64,000 nt of DNA, taken from Halomarina rubra. GTDB taxonomy: Archaea; Halobacteriota; Halobacteria; Halobacteriales; Haloarculaceae. Both the position numbers and the translations under genes were made by a program. Location: positions 1 through 64,000 of the forward strand of contig NZ_JALXFV010000003.1 of the NCBI RefSeq assembly GCF_023699475.1, written 5' to 3'. Each line of letters starts with the position of its first letter. The stretch's first letter is position 1. This document shows positions 16,266-25,564 of the stretch, one piece after another. Below the pieces are notes generated by a model. It worked only from the letters and a program-made list of their open reading frames with translations. It was not told where the DNA came from and did no database searches.

Positions 16266-16275
16266 CATAATAAAC
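16266..16275 (-). promoter_or_regulatory. Probable TATA box of the E1/lipoyl operon
   Basis: The minus strand reads GTTTATTATG about 32-41 bases before the E1-alpha ATG, suggesting a transcript with a very short leader. Just upstream (16285-16299) GTTCG and CGAAC form a small inverted repeat that could bind a regulator. Confidence 0.45.
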
Positions 16276-16447
16276 GTTCGTTAGGTTCGTTCGGCGAACA
16301 GTTCGACGTTGGAACGGTCTCCGAGGGGAGACGAGCGGTGGCGAACGGACGGCGCGTGCGAGAAGTGGCGGACGGGAGACGACGAACGGGCGGTAGTGAA
16401 CGGACGATAGTGGCGGGAGGAGGTGACCGGGAGTGCGACGCGGTCCG

Positions 16448-17350
16448 CTACTCGTCGACGCGCTGGACCTCGTGGCGACCGAAGCCGTACCGGAGACGGT
16501 TGGCGAGGCGTCGCGAGAACCGCCCCTCGTCGGCCCGCGAGCCGAACCGTTCGGAGAGCGCGGCGTAGATGAGCGGCAGCGGCACCTCCTGGGCGAGCGC
16601 CTCCTGGACGGTCCACGTCCCGGTCGACCCGCCCTCGATGCGGTCGGCGACGGTTCCCAGCGAACTGCCCTCCTCGCGGAACGCCTCCTCGCAGAGTTCG
16701 AGCAGCCACGAGCGGATGACCGCGCCGTTGTTCCAGACGCCCGCGACGGCCTCCAGGTCGAGGTCGTAGCGGCCCTCGTGGAGCAGTTCGAACCCCTCGC
16801 CGTACGCCTGCATCAGCGCGTACTCCACGCCGTTGTGGACCATCTTGACGTAGTGGCCCGACCCCACCGGTCCCATCCGGGCGTGGCCCGCTGGACCGGT
16901 CGCGACGGCGTCGAACACCGGCGAGAGTTCCTCGTAGGCCCACTGGGGGCCGCCGACCATCAGCGAGAAGCCGAGTTCCGCGCCCGCGGGGCCGCCCGAG
17001 GTGCCACAGTCGAGGTACGCCGCGGGCGTCGTCTCGGCCCGGCGCGTCGAGTCCTCGAAGTGCGAGTTGCCGCCGTCGACGACGACGTCCTCGTCGTCCA
17101 GGAACGGTTCCAGTTCCGACAGCGCGGCATCGACGGCGTCGCCGGCGGGCACCATCAGCCAGATGCGCTTCTCCTCGCCCAGTTCCTCGGCGAGTGCTTC
17201 GAGCGAGTCGGCGGGGGTCGCTCCCGCTTCCGCCGCCGCCTCGCGTGCGCCCTCGTCGATGTCGAACGCCACCACGTCGTGGCCCGCCTCCAGCGTGCGG
17301 TCGACGACGATACGGCCCATCCGCCCCAGACCGACGACTCCCAGTTGCAT
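16448..17350 (-). CDS. gnd: 6-phosphogluconate dehydrogenase, decarboxylating (short form)
   Basis: 300 residues, the short homologue found in haloarchaea, where oxidative pentose-phosphate enzymes make ribulose 5-phosphate and NAD(P)H. The Rossmann motif GLGRMGR is at 7-13, the substrate-binding GTSGGPAGAELGFSLMVGG runs from about 116, and the catalytic Lys/Asn lie in HYVKMVHNGVEY near 166-177. ATG 17350 begins at the first beta strand; the longer open frame upstream would run into the divergent GNAT gene's promoter. About 210 bases separate its stop from the E1-alpha start; that gap holds the E1 promoter and nothing else I recognise. Confidence 0.92.
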   Translation of the reverse strand: MQLGVVGLGRMGRIVVDRTLEAGHDVVAFDIDEGAREAAAEAGATPADSLEALAEELGEEKRIWLMVPAGDAVDAALSELEPFLDDEDVVVDGGNSHFEDSTRRAETTPAAYLDCGTSGGPAGAELGFSLMVGGPQWAYEELSPVFDAVATGPAGHARMGPVGSGHYVKMVHNGVEYALMQAYGEGFELLHEGRYDLDLEAVAGVWNNGAVIRSWLLELCEEAFREEGSSLGTVADRIEGGSTGTWTVQEALAQEVPLPLIYAALSERFGSRADEGRFSRRLANRLRYGFGRHEVQRVDE

Positions 17351-17472
17351 ACCCGGGGCTGTGCGGGGCGGTGGGGTAGGGGTTGCGGTTGGCGGCGAAC
17401 ACGGCCCGCCACGGTAGAGAGCCACGAACACACCACGGGAAGGCATTTATCCGTCCTCCCGGACGCTCGAAC

Positions 17473-18015
17473 ATGCCCGGACCAGTGTTCCTCGAAGGCG
17501 ACCGCGTCACGCTCCGCGCTGCCGAACCCGACGACGTCCCGTTCCTCCAGCGCTGTATGAACGACCCCCGCGTCTGGCGACCCGCGCTCGACGTGAACCC
17601 GACGAACGAGAGCCATTGCACCGAGTTCTTCGAGCGCGTCGTCTCGGGCGAGGGGGGTGTCCACTGCCTCGCGTGCGTGGACGAGGAACCCCTGGGGCTC
17701 CTCTCGCTGACCGAGTCCCAGTACGGTCCGAGCGAGACGTCGCGTGCTCGGGCCGCCGAAATCGCCTACTGGTTCCACCCCGACCACCACGGACAGGGCT
17801 ACGGCTCCGAGGCCGCCGAACTGCTGGTTCGGTACGCCTTCGAGGACCGCAACCTCCGCCGACTCCACGCCGAGGTGGGAAGCTTCAACGACGCCTCCGT
17901 CGGCCTGCTCGAGTCGCTCGGCTTCGAACACGAGGGCACCCGCCGGGAGGCGGCGTGGTTCCGCGGCGAGTACCACGACATGCTCGCGTACGGCCTCCTG
18001 CGTTCGGAGTGGTGA
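17473..18015 (+). CDS. GNAT-family N-acetyltransferase, RimJ/RimL-like
   Basis: 180-residue acetyl-CoA-dependent acyltransferase. The family order is intact: N-terminal VTLRAAEPDDV, central beta strands, then the acetyl-CoA loop HGQGYGSEA (about 98-106) and the C-terminal NDASVGLLESLGFEHEGTRREA typical of RimJ/RimL proteins that acetylate protein N termini or small amines (landmark residues near 137-157). Substrate unknown. The ATG at 17473 is the only sensible start. It faces away from gnd across 122 bases and is followed by an unrelated lipoprotein gene. Confidence 0.88.
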   Translation: MPGPVFLEGDRVTLRAAEPDDVPFLQRCMNDPRVWRPALDVNPTNESHCTEFFERVVSGEGGVHCLACVDEEPLGLLSLTESQYGPSETSRARAAEIAYWFHPDHHGQGYGSEAAELLVRYAFEDRNLRRLHAEVGSFNDASVGLLESLGFEHEGTRREAAWFRGEYHDMLAYGLLRSEW

Positions 18016-18078
18016 ACGGACCGAGAGGTCGGCGACACGCGACCGAACACTGATAGCTCGACGACACGACCTCGCGGT

Positions 18079-18573
18079 GTGTCCCCTCCCTCGCGTCCCT
18101 CCGACTCCTGCCTCGTGCTCGCGGTCGTCGCACTGCTCCTGACGAGTGGCTGTCTCGGCTGGTCGAGCGCCGCCCCCCGCGACGACTGCCCGGACGAGCG
18201 CGTAACGGCCGTCCCGTACCCCGACCGGCCGGCGACGCTCACGAACGAGACTGTCCGAGCGTTCGTCGCCGACCTCGAAGAAGCGTACACCTACGGCCGG
18301 CACGCCGACGGCGACCACGTCGAGGTCGCGTTTGACCCCGAACCGGACCGGGTGGACCGGACCGGCGAGGGCTGGTTCGTCACCGTCGAGACGGCGCAGT
18401 CGACGCGCGTCTGTTCGAACGGCACCGTCGGCGTGAGCGACGGTGGCGAGCGGACCATCCGGTACTTCGTGAACGACAGCGCCGTGTTCCGCGACCTCGC
18501 GCGGTCGCCCGGGGAGGACCCCCGGGAGTACGGCGTCAGGATTCGCGTCGGGGCCACCGAGAACGCCTCGTGA
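18079..18573 (+). CDS. Secreted lipoprotein of unknown function
   Basis: 164 residues beginning at GTG 18079. The N-terminal hydrophobic stretch ends in the lipobox LLTSGC (Cys about residue 25), so the mature protein should be lipid-anchored outside the membrane. The remaining about 140 residues contain three Cys besides the lipid Cys region and several N-x-S/T sequons (NET, NGT, NDS, NAS), but no domain I recognise. Similar small lipoproteins of unknown role are common in haloarchaea. Confidence 0.75.
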   Translation: MSPPSRPSDSCLVLAVVALLLTSGCLGWSSAAPRDDCPDERVTAVPYPDRPATLTNETVRAFVADLEEAYTYGRHADGDHVEVAFDPEPDRVDRTGEGWFVTVETAQSTRVCSNGTVGVSDGGERTIRYFVNDSAVFRDLARSPGEDPREYGVRIRVGATENAS

Positions 18574-18669
18574 CACGGGGCCGGCCGCCGGTCGCTACCG
18601 CGAACGGCACGCCTCGCGACCGATTGGTCGTCGCGCTCGCGGCGGCCACCGCGGCGTGAGAACGCGAAG

Positions 18670-19044
18670 TCAGTCGGACAGGACCCACTCCGGGTCCTCC
18701 TCGACGGCAGCGAGGTCGATGCCGCGGGCGTTCGCCTCCAGCGTCAACCCCGCCTCGGTGAGTTCGTACCGCTGGCCGTCGACGGGGTCGACCAGCCCTG
18801 CCTCTACCAGTTTCGGCAGGTGGACGTCGACGAGTTTCGCCCGGACGACGTCGAACGGTTCCGTGTCGTTCCCCCGCTCGGCCTCCCACGACAGGAGTCG
18901 GTCGGTCAGGTCGTAGACGGCGACCGGCCACACCCGACCCAGCAGGTCGTCCATGACGAACCGTCGTCGACGGTCCGCCAGGACAGTCCGATGTTCGTCA
19001 CTCTGTTCCCCCCCGGAAATTCCCGTTTTCGGACTTTCTTTCAT
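18670..19044 (-). CDS. Small winged-helix DNA-binding protein
   Basis: 124 residues. The middle (about 19-105) has the helix pattern of haloarchaeal winged-helix proteins: RRRFVMDDLLG, a helix with VRAKLVDVHLPKLVEAGLV resembling the recognition helix and the start of the wing, then YELTEAG and an acidic end (landmarks near residues 25, 70 and 95). It resembles the DUF7344-type halobacterial HTH group. It is probably a transcription regulator; its targets are unknown. Flanked by the lipoprotein gene (convergent) and the M20 peptidase (same strand, 68 bases upstream). Confidence 0.75.
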   Translation of the reverse strand: MKESPKTGISGGEQSDEHRTVLADRRRRFVMDDLLGRVWPVAVYDLTDRLLSWEAERGNDTEPFDVVRAKLVDVHLPKLVEAGLVDPVDGQRYELTEAGLTLEANARGIDLAAVEEDPEWVLSD

Positions 19045-19112
19045 CGTGTCCCCGATTGTTAATTGGTGGCAGTCACCGTCTTAACTGTGGTGGCTGATAT
19101 ACAAAGCAGCCG

Positions 19113-20210
19113 TCAGCTCTCGGCGACCCGCTCGACGGCGTCCCGGTAGAGTCGAGCGCAGCGCTCGACGACGGCGAGCGAGACGCTCTCCTCGGCGGTG
19201 TGGGCCTCTCCCGGCTCCGACGCACCACAGACCACACAGGTCGTCCCCGCCTGCGCCAGCCACCCCGCGTCCGTCGCGTGGGGCTTCGAGACGTGTCGTG
19301 GTTCGCCGGCCTGGGCGTCGACCGCCGCCGCCAGCACCGCGTCGGCGAACCACTCGTCGTCACACGCCATCGGCGGGAGGTCCTGGTCGACGGTCCAGGT
19401 GACGCCGTCGACGGTCTCGACCGCGTCGAGCGCCGCCCGCTCGCCCGCGACGGTGCGCTCGTCGACGGTGAACGAACACCGCTCGGGGACGACGTTCCAG
19501 CCGCTTCCGCCTTCGATTTCGGTCACCGCGAGGCTCCCGGACTGGGTGACGCCGAGCACGTCGGCCTCGGGGGTGTCGAGCGACCGGACGACCTCGATGG
19601 CCTCGCTCGCACGGTAGATGGCGTTCTCCCCGCGGTCTGGTTCGCTGGCGTGACAGGCGCGGCCGTGGGCGGTGACGGTCGACCCGCGTCGACCCTTGTG
19701 CGCGACGACGACGTCGGTGACGCCCGGCGTCGCGTAGCTCGTCGACCCCTCGCCGACGATGGCGTACTCGGGCGCGAACCCCGCTTCGATGGCGTGGCGC
19801 GCGCCGACGCCACCGCGCTCCTCGCCCCGGAACGACGCGAACGTACAGGGTGCGTCGGCGTCGCGGAACGCGACCATCGCCGCCGCGACGGAGCCCTTCA
19901 TGTCCGCCGTCCCGCGGCCGTACAGGCGCGTGTCGTCGGCCTCGGTGCGTTCCTCGACGACGTACGCGCCGTCGTCGGTCACCTGTCCGGCGTCGGGCGC
20001 GACCACGTCGTGGTGGCCCACCAGTGCGATGCGGTCGGCCGCGTCGGGGTCCCCTTTGCGGGCGACGACGCCCGCCCCGTCGGGGTCGTGGTCGACCGTC
20101 GCGTCGGTGTGTTCGCGGAGCCACTCGGCGACGACCGCGCCGGCGGCCGTCTCGTCGTCGTGACTCGGCGTGGCGACGAGTCGCCGCGTCAAGTCCGAGA
20201 GTTCGCTCAT
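19113..20210 (-). CDS. M20-family metallopeptidase/deacylase (DapE/ArgE-like)
   Basis: 365 residues, a two-zinc hydrolase of the family that removes acyl groups from amino acids or cleaves dipeptides. Zinc and catalytic residues are seen in GHHDVV (about 66-71), GRGTADMKG near 97, the general-base pair RGEERGG near 126, and a late His in PHATDAG near 310. The dimerisation domain sits in the middle (about 165-270). The sequence does not separate succinyl-diaminopimelate desuccinylase, acetylornithine deacetylase and related deacylases. ATG 20210 begins at the usual N terminus. It is divergent from the PIN-ATPase gene. Confidence 0.88.
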   Translation of the reverse strand: MSELSDLTRRLVATPSHDDETAAGAVVAEWLREHTDATVDHDPDGAGVVARKGDPDAADRIALVGHHDVVAPDAGQVTDDGAYVVEERTEADDTRLYGRGTADMKGSVAAAMVAFRDADAPCTFASFRGEERGGVGARHAIEAGFAPEYAIVGEGSTSYATPGVTDVVVAHKGRRGSTVTAHGRACHASEPDRGENAIYRASEAIEVVRSLDTPEADVLGVTQSGSLAVTEIEGGSGWNVVPERCSFTVDERTVAGERAALDAVETVDGVTWTVDQDLPPMACDDEWFADAVLAAAVDAQAGEPRHVSKPHATDAGWLAQAGTTCVVCGASEPGEAHTAEESVSLAVVERCARLYRDAVERVAES

Positions 20211-20386
20211 ACCCACCTCTCGTCGTGGACCGTCGAAAACACTCCTGCTCGTTCGGGCCACGGTGGTGGTCGGCGGCGGAGGTCACTCGCGACGGCGGGG
20301 CGACGCCGACGGACCACCCGAGGGCGCGTGGACCGTGCCACCGTGCGTTACGTAGCCTTATCAGGCCCGCCGTCCGAATGGCCAGT

Positions 20387-22276
20387 ATGAATGTCGTTCC
20401 GGACACGAGCGTGGTCGTCGACGGCCGCGTGTCCGAGCGTATCGAGAGCGGTGAGTTCGCCGACGCGACGATATACGTGCCACAGGCCGTCGTCGGCGAA
20501 CTCGAATCGCAGGCGAACTCTGGCCGGGACATCGGCTGGCAGGGCCTCGAAGAGCTCCAGAAACTGGCCTCCTTCGCCGACGAGGGGCGCATCCAGTTGG
20601 AGTACGTCGGCCGACGCGCGACCACCGAGGAGATAGAGCGCGCCCGGTCGGGAGCCATCGACGCCCTCATCCGCGACGTGGCCGCCGACCACGACGCCAC
20701 GTTCGTCACCAGCGACATCGTCCAGAGCGAGGTCGGGAAGGCACAGGGACTGGACGTCCAGTACCTCGAACCGTACGACGACGAGATAGAGGAACTCGCC
20801 ATCGAGTCGTACTTCGACGAGGAGACGATGTCGGTCCACCTGAAGACGGGGGTCCGCCCGATGGCGAAACGCGGGGACGTCGGCGAGGTGCGCTACGAGG
20901 CCATCGCCGAGGACGTGCTGGACGACGAGACGATGCGCGAGTACGTCAGCGACGTTCGCAACGCCGCCGACGCCTCCGAGGACGGGTTCACCGAACTCTC
21001 CGAACCCGGCATGACCATCGTCCAGTTCCGCGACTACCGTATCGCCATCGCCGAACCGCCGTTCTCCGACGGCGTCGAGATTACGGCCGTCCGCCCGGTC
21101 GCCCGGACGACGATGGCCGACTACGCCTACAGCGAGGACATCCAGGAGCGCCTGCTCGACCACCAGCGCGGCGTCCTCATCGCCGGCGCGCCGGGGGCCG
21201 GGAAGTCGACGTACGCACAGGCCGTCGCCCAGTTCCTCGCCGACGCCGACTACTCGGTGAAGACGATGGAGAAACCCCGCGACCTCCAGGTCGACGAGGG
21301 CATCACCCAGTACACCGAACTCGACGGGAGCATGGACAAGACCGCCGACGCCCTCCTGATGGTCCGACCGGACTACACCGTCTACGACGAAGTCCGCAAG
21401 ACCCACGACTTCCGCACGTTCGCGGACATGCGTCTGGCGGGCGTCGGGATGGTCGGCGTCGTCCACGCCACCCGCGCCATCGACGCGCTCCAGCGTCTCA
21501 TCGGCCGGGTCGAACTCGGCATGATTCCCCAGGTCGTCGACACCGTCGCGTACATCGAGGCGGGGGACGTCGAGACCGTCTACGACGTCTCGACCGAAGT
21601 GAAGGTCCCCCACGGCCTGATGGAGGAGGACCTCGCTCGGCCCGTCATCGTCGTCTCGGACCACGAGACCCAGCGCCCCGCGTACGAGATATACACGTTC
21701 AACCGGCAGGTCGTCACCGTCCCGCTCGACGACGCAGACGGCGAGGACGAGACCGGCGTCGACCGCCTCGCGCGCAACGAAATCGAACGCGAGGTTCGCT
21801 CGGTCGCTCGCGGCCACGTTCAGGTCGAACTCCAGAGTCAGAACCGCGCCATCGTCTACGTCGAGGAGGACGACATCTCCTACGTCATCGGGAAGGGCGG
21901 CGGTCGCATCGACCAGATCGAGCAGGCGCTCGGCATCGACATCGACGTCCGGACGCTCGACGAACGGCCCGACCACCACCGGAGTACCGGCGGCGCGAGC
22001 GCTGGTGGCGGTGGGTCGGGAAACGCGAGTAGGGTGAACGAAGGGCCGGGCCACGCCGGCGAGGTCGTCACCCCGGAGATAACGTCGCGACACATCATCG
22101 TCCCCGTCGACGGCCGGAGCGGCGAGACCGTCGAAGTCCGTGCCGAGGGCGACTACCTGTTCACCGCCACCGTCTCGCGGGGCGGCGAGATTCAGGTCTC
22201 ACGCGGCAGCGCCATCGCCGAGGAGATGGAACAGGCCATCGACCGCGGCCAGCAGATAACCGTCGTCCCGTCGTAA
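20387..22276 (+). CDS. PIN-ATPase-KH protein (PINA-like)
   Basis: 629 residues with three domains in order: a PIN nuclease-type domain (1-140, acidic residues in VVPDTSVVVDG and later TFVTSDIVQ), a PilT/VirB11-like AAA ATPase with Walker A GAPGAGKST near 266 and a conserved VVHATRAIDALQR near 365, and a KH domain with VIGKGGGRIDQIEQ near 500, followed by a Gly/Ser linker and a C-terminal beta domain. Almost all archaea have this protein. The Sulfolobus homologue PINA was reported as a hexameric ATPase that promotes Holliday-junction migration with Hjc and Hjm. The start could also be ATG 20378 (three residues longer); TTAT at 20358-20361 fits 20387 better. Confidence 0.92.
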   Translation: MNVVPDTSVVVDGRVSERIESGEFADATIYVPQAVVGELESQANSGRDIGWQGLEELQKLASFADEGRIQLEYVGRRATTEEIERARSGAIDALIRDVAADHDATFVTSDIVQSEVGKAQGLDVQYLEPYDDEIEELAIESYFDEETMSVHLKTGVRPMAKRGDVGEVRYEAIAEDVLDDETMREYVSDVRNAADASEDGFTELSEPGMTIVQFRDYRIAIAEPPFSDGVEITAVRPVARTTMADYAYSEDIQERLLDHQRGVLIAGAPGAGKSTYAQAVAQFLADADYSVKTMEKPRDLQVDEGITQYTELDGSMDKTADALLMVRPDYTVYDEVRKTHDFRTFADMRLAGVGMVGVVHATRAIDALQRLIGRVELGMIPQVVDTVAYIEAGDVETVYDVSTEVKVPHGLMEEDLARPVIVVSDHETQRPAYEIYTFNRQVVTVPLDDADGEDETGVDRLARNEIEREVRSVARGHVQVELQSQNRAIVYVEEDDISYVIGKGGGRIDQIEQALGIDIDVRTLDERPDHHRSTGGASAGGGGSGNASRVNEGPGHAGEVVTPEITSRHIIVPVDGRSGETVEVRAEGDYLFTATVSRGGEIQVSRGSAIAEEMEQAIDRGQQITVVPS

Positions 22277-22310
22277 CCACCGCTCGACCCTTCTCTCGGT
22301 TCTCTCCGCC

Positions 22311-22925
22311 TCACTCCGTCGGCTTCCGGACCAGCACGACCTCCGCGGCGTGTTCGTGTGGCTCCCCGCCCGAGTCGTCCTCGAACACCAGTTCTCGCTC
22401 GTCGAGCACCGTCCACTCGTCGTAGTACGAGCGCACCTCGCCGGGCGCGTAGAACTGTTCCTCGCTGGTCCAGTCGGGCGGTGTCGGCACGTCGGGGTGG
22501 TCGACGAACGCGAACAGGACGTGGAGCCCCCCGGGCGTCGTCGCCGCACGGAACCGGGCGAACTGCTCGTCGCGGTTCGCCGGTCGGAGATACTGGATGG
22601 CACCACAGGAGTAGAGTACGTCCACCGACTCGGGGAGCGTGAGGTCGTTCACGTCGGCTTCGAGCGTCCGTATCGAGACGTCCCGCTCGGCGGCGAGGCG
22701 CTCGGCCTTCGCGAGGCCGTTCGGCGAGACGTCGGTGGCGAGCACGTCGAACTCCCGTTCGGCGAAGTAGACGGCGTCCCGACCCTCGCCCGCACCCACG
22801 TCGACGAGCGTCGGCGTCTCGCGGTCGGGGGCGTACTCGACGGTCTCTCTCGCCAGGTCGTTCGGCGTCGTCCCCCAGTAGTACTCCTCGCGGCCGTAGC
22901 GACGTTCGCGCTCGTCGAACTCCAT
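22311..22925 (-). CDS. Class I SAM-dependent methyltransferase
   Basis: 204 residues with the Rossmann-like methyltransferase fold. Motif I is VDVGAGEGRDAVYFAE (about 41-56), the acidic residue after strand 2 is in LATDVSPNG, and the post-III region has VLYSCGAIQYL. This resembles the TehB/UbiE-type small-molecule methyltransferases. The acceptor is unknown. It converges with the PIN-ATPase gene, 34 bases between stops, and the upstream gap to the nuclease-family gene is about 100 bases. Confidence 0.87.
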   Translation of the reverse strand: MEFDERERRYGREEYYWGTTPNDLARETVEYAPDRETPTLVDVGAGEGRDAVYFAEREFDVLATDVSPNGLAKAERLAAERDVSIRTLEADVNDLTLPESVDVLYSCGAIQYLRPANRDEQFARFRAATTPGGLHVLFAFVDHPDVPTPPDWTSEEQFYAPGEVRSYYDEWTVLDERELVFEDDSGGEPHEHAAEVVLVRKPTE

Positions 22926-23022
22926 GGCGGGCGGCTACTCGACAGTCCGTGTTGAACGGTTCGGTCACTCGCGAGTAACGGGCGACGGGCCACGGCCCAC
23001 TGCCCACGGTGACTGGGGTCGG

Positions 23023-23451
23023 TTACGCCGACGAGGAGGAGGGACGACCGGCGCGTTCGACGACGCTCGGCGACACCTCGATGGGACAGTTCAGACGGAG
23101 TGCGAGCGCGATGGCGTCGCTCGGGCGGGCGTCGAACGAGAGGGTCCGACGCTCGCCGTCGCGGTACTGCTCGGTCTCGATCTTCGCGTAGAAGGTGACC
23201 TCGGAGAGGTCGTCGATGCGGACGCGGTCGACCGCCGCGCCGAACTCGGCGGTCATCTCCAGCAGGAGGTCGTGGGTCAGCGGTCGCTCGAAGGACCCGC
23301 CCTCCAGTGCGAGTCGAATCGACTGGGCCTGGTCGTCGCTGACGAAGATGGGCACCACGGACTCACCGACGTCGAGCATCACCACGGGCGTTCGCTCGCC
23401 GCCGTCGTCGACGCTCACCCCCACGCCGCGAACCGTGGCATCAGGTGACAT
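23023..23451 (-). CDS. Bifunctional nuclease family (DUF151) protein
   Basis: 142 residues. The family is recognised by VVMLDVGESVVPIFVSDDQAQ (landmark near 25-45) and, near the C terminus, SFDARPSDAIALALR, the conserved Arg-Pro-Ser-Asp-Ala-Ile block. Some plant and mycobacterial relatives have DNase/RNase activity; the role in archaea is unknown. ATG 23451 is preferred over the in-frame ATG 54 bases upstream because a TATA box sits about 27 bases before it. Confidence 0.88.
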   Translation of the reverse strand: MSPDATVRGVGVSVDDGGERTPVVMLDVGESVVPIFVSDDQAQSIRLALEGGSFERPLTHDLLLEMTAEFGAAVDRVRIDDLSEVTFYAKIETEQYRDGERRTLSFDARPSDAIALALRLNCPIEVSPSVVERAGRPSSSSA

Positions 23452-23472
23452 GGTATGGTATTCACCAACCGA

Positions 23473-23482
23473 GTATGTAAGG
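23473..23482 (-). promoter_or_regulatory. TATA box of the DUF151 gene
   Basis: CCTTACATAC on the minus strand, 22-31 bases before ATG 23451; spacing of a leaderless haloarchaeal promoter. Confidence 0.55.
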
Positions 23483-23660
23483 TTAGCCCTCGAACGGATA
23501 GCCAAAATTCACGTCCCTCTCGGAAGGACACGTCGCGGGCGAAAGGTGTCGAACACGCCCGGAGACCCCGTTCGTCGGGACCAACCAGGGGTGGCGAGTG
23601 GCGGTCCTACTCCCGGTAGTGTCGATTGGAAACAGTTGCCAGGGTGGAACGGGCGCTACC

Positions 23661-23668
23661 CATTTACG
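23661..23668 (+). promoter_or_regulatory. TATA box of the GYD-like gene
   Basis: CATTTACG lies 23-30 bases before ATG 23691, the spacing expected for a leaderless transcript. Confidence 0.5.
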
Positions 23669-23690
23669 CTCGCCCCGACTGCTCGCGAGT

Positions 23691-23978
23691 ATGGGTTCGT
23701 ACATGGCGCTGGTCGACGTGGTGGAGTCGCGCGTGCAGAACGCTCAGGAACTCGCGAGCATCTGGGGTGACCTCCGGAACGACATCGACGACGTCGGCGG
23801 GGAGATGAAAGACTCGTACGCAATCCTCGGCGACCACGACTTCCTCATCCTGTTCGAGGCCCCCGACCACCAGACCGCCCTCCAGATAGCTATCGTCGTC
23901 GAACGGCGCGGCCTGGACATGCACACCCACGAACTGCTCCCGACCGAGGAGTTCGGAGAGCTCGTCCAGGACGTCTGA
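23691..23978 (+). CDS. GYD-domain-like small protein
   Basis: 95 residues. A ferredoxin-like alpha/beta pattern with SYAILGDHDFLILFEAPDHQTAL (landmarks near 42-64) matches the GYD family (the G-x-YD turn reads GDHDF here), whose members are dimeric alpha-beta barrel proteins of unknown activity. No catalytic residues can be named. Single gene, with a TATA box at the right distance, divergent from the DUF151 gene. Confidence 0.72.
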   Translation: MGSYMALVDVVESRVQNAQELASIWGDLRNDIDDVGGEMKDSYAILGDHDFLILFEAPDHQTALQIAIVVERRGLDMHTHELLPTEEFGELVQDV

Positions 23979-24023
23979 GCGCGGCCCACGTGCCGCGACC
24001 GCGAGTCCTCCGACGACACCCGC

Positions 24024-25463
24024 TCAGGCGACGTGCTCGGTCCACGGCCGTTGCCGTTCGAACGCCGCGGCCGCAGCGACGACGTCGGCGTCGCGGTGTC
24101 GCCGGCCGACTATCTGGAGACCCACCGGGAGACCGTCGACCGTCCCGGCCGGCACCGAGGCGGCAGGGTGGCCGGTCATGTTGAACGGCTGGGTGAGATA
24201 CCAGCCGGTGTAGCGGTCGACGCGCTCACCGTCGATGCGCTCGGGACCGAACGACTCGCGTTCGAACGGCGGCACCGCGAGCGTCGGCGCGACCAGCAGG
24301 TGGTACTCCGACAGGAGCGCCTGAATCGCGTCGAACACCGCCGTCCGAACGGCGTTCGCCCGCCCGAGGTCGACGGCGCTGTGCTCGCGCCCTCGCTCGA
24401 CCATCGCCGGGAGGACGCCGCTCAACTCGTCGAGGCGCTCGCCGAGGTCGACGCCGAAGGCGGCCGCCGACCCCGCGACGGTCGTCGCCATCTTCGACTG
24501 GAAGGTGACGAGCGACGCCTCGCGCGCCTCCTCCCACACCCCGTCGAGGTCGGGGTCCGCACGCTCGACGGCCATCCCCGCGTCGGCGAACGCGTCCGCG
24601 GCGTCCTCGACCGTCTCGCGGACCGCCTCCGCGACGGCGAACGCTCCGAGCGCGGGGCTGTACGCGACCCGGAACCCGTCGACGGCAGCGTCGGTGGCGT
24701 CGACGAAGCTCTCGTCGGCCGTCGGGAGGCTGAACGGGTCGAGCGGGTCGACACCCGCCATCGCGTCGAGCAACAGCGCAGCGTCACCGACCGTCCGCGC
24801 CAGCGGCCCCGTCGCGACGAACGGGCTGGCGTCGGTGAACGCGTCGGGACGGGTCAACCGCGAGACGCGCCCGAACGACGGTTTGATGCCGACGATGCCG
24901 CAGGCGCTCGCCGGAATCCGAACCGACCCGCCCGCGTCGGTGCCCTGGGCCAGCGGCACCAGACCGTCGGCGACGGCGGCCGCACTCCCACCGGAGGAGC
25001 CACCGGCGGTCTTCGTCGGGTCGACCGGGTTCCCCGTCGAGCCGAACAGGTCGTTGTCGGTCGTCGCGAGGTGACCGAACTCCGAAGTGTTGGTCTTCCC
25101 GAGGACGATGGCCCCCGCCTCGCGGAGTCGGGCGACGGCGGGGTCGTCGCGCTCGGGGACGTGCTCGGCCAGCGCCGTCGACCCGTAGGTCGTCCGGACG
25201 CCCGCGACCGACGTCAGGTCCTTGATGCCGACCGGGACGCCGTGGAGCGGCCCCAACTCCTCGCCCCGTTCGACCGCCCGGTCGGCCTCGTGAGCGCGGT
25301 CGAGCGCCTCGTCGGCCAGCACCGTCACGAACGCGTTCGTCCGCTCGTTGCGCGCTTCGATGCGGTCGAGACAGCACTCGACGAGCGTCACCGGCGAGAG
25401 CTCACCTCGCCAGATTCGACGGACCAACTCGACCGCCGGTACGCGCCACAGGTCGTCGCTCAT
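24024..25463 (-). CDS. Amidase signature family enzyme
   Basis: 479 residues with the amidase Ser-cisSer-Lys triad: Lys in VGIKDLTSVAG (near 80), Ser in AGGSSGGSAAAVADG (near 155), and nucleophile Ser in GTDAGGSVRIPAS (near 179). These enzymes hydrolyse amides; relatives include the GatA subunit of the Glu-tRNA(Gln) amidotransferase. No gatB or gatC gene is near, and the C-terminal half diverges from GatA, so a free-standing amidase is the better call. The ATG at 25463 is the first Met of the domain; the open frame above it is non-coding. The C-terminal stop lies just downstream of the convergent GYD-like gene. Confidence 0.87.
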   Translation of the reverse strand: MSDDLWRVPAVELVRRIWRGELSPVTLVECCLDRIEARNERTNAFVTVLADEALDRAHEADRAVERGEELGPLHGVPVGIKDLTSVAGVRTTYGSTALAEHVPERDDPAVARLREAGAIVLGKTNTSEFGHLATTDNDLFGSTGNPVDPTKTAGGSSGGSAAAVADGLVPLAQGTDAGGSVRIPASACGIVGIKPSFGRVSRLTRPDAFTDASPFVATGPLARTVGDAALLLDAMAGVDPLDPFSLPTADESFVDATDAAVDGFRVAYSPALGAFAVAEAVRETVEDAADAFADAGMAVERADPDLDGVWEEAREASLVTFQSKMATTVAGSAAAFGVDLGERLDELSGVLPAMVERGREHSAVDLGRANAVRTAVFDAIQALLSEYHLLVAPTLAVPPFERESFGPERIDGERVDRYTGWYLTQPFNMTGHPAASVPAGTVDGLPVGLQIVGRRHRDADVVAAAAAFERQRPWTEHVA

Positions 25464-25564
25464 GTCGTCGGGTTCACACACGGGGAGGAAAAGTGTATGC
25501 GCGGGGAGACGCGGTCGAACCGTGGAGTCGCGGCGTTTTTGCCGCTGGGCGACCGACGACACGT

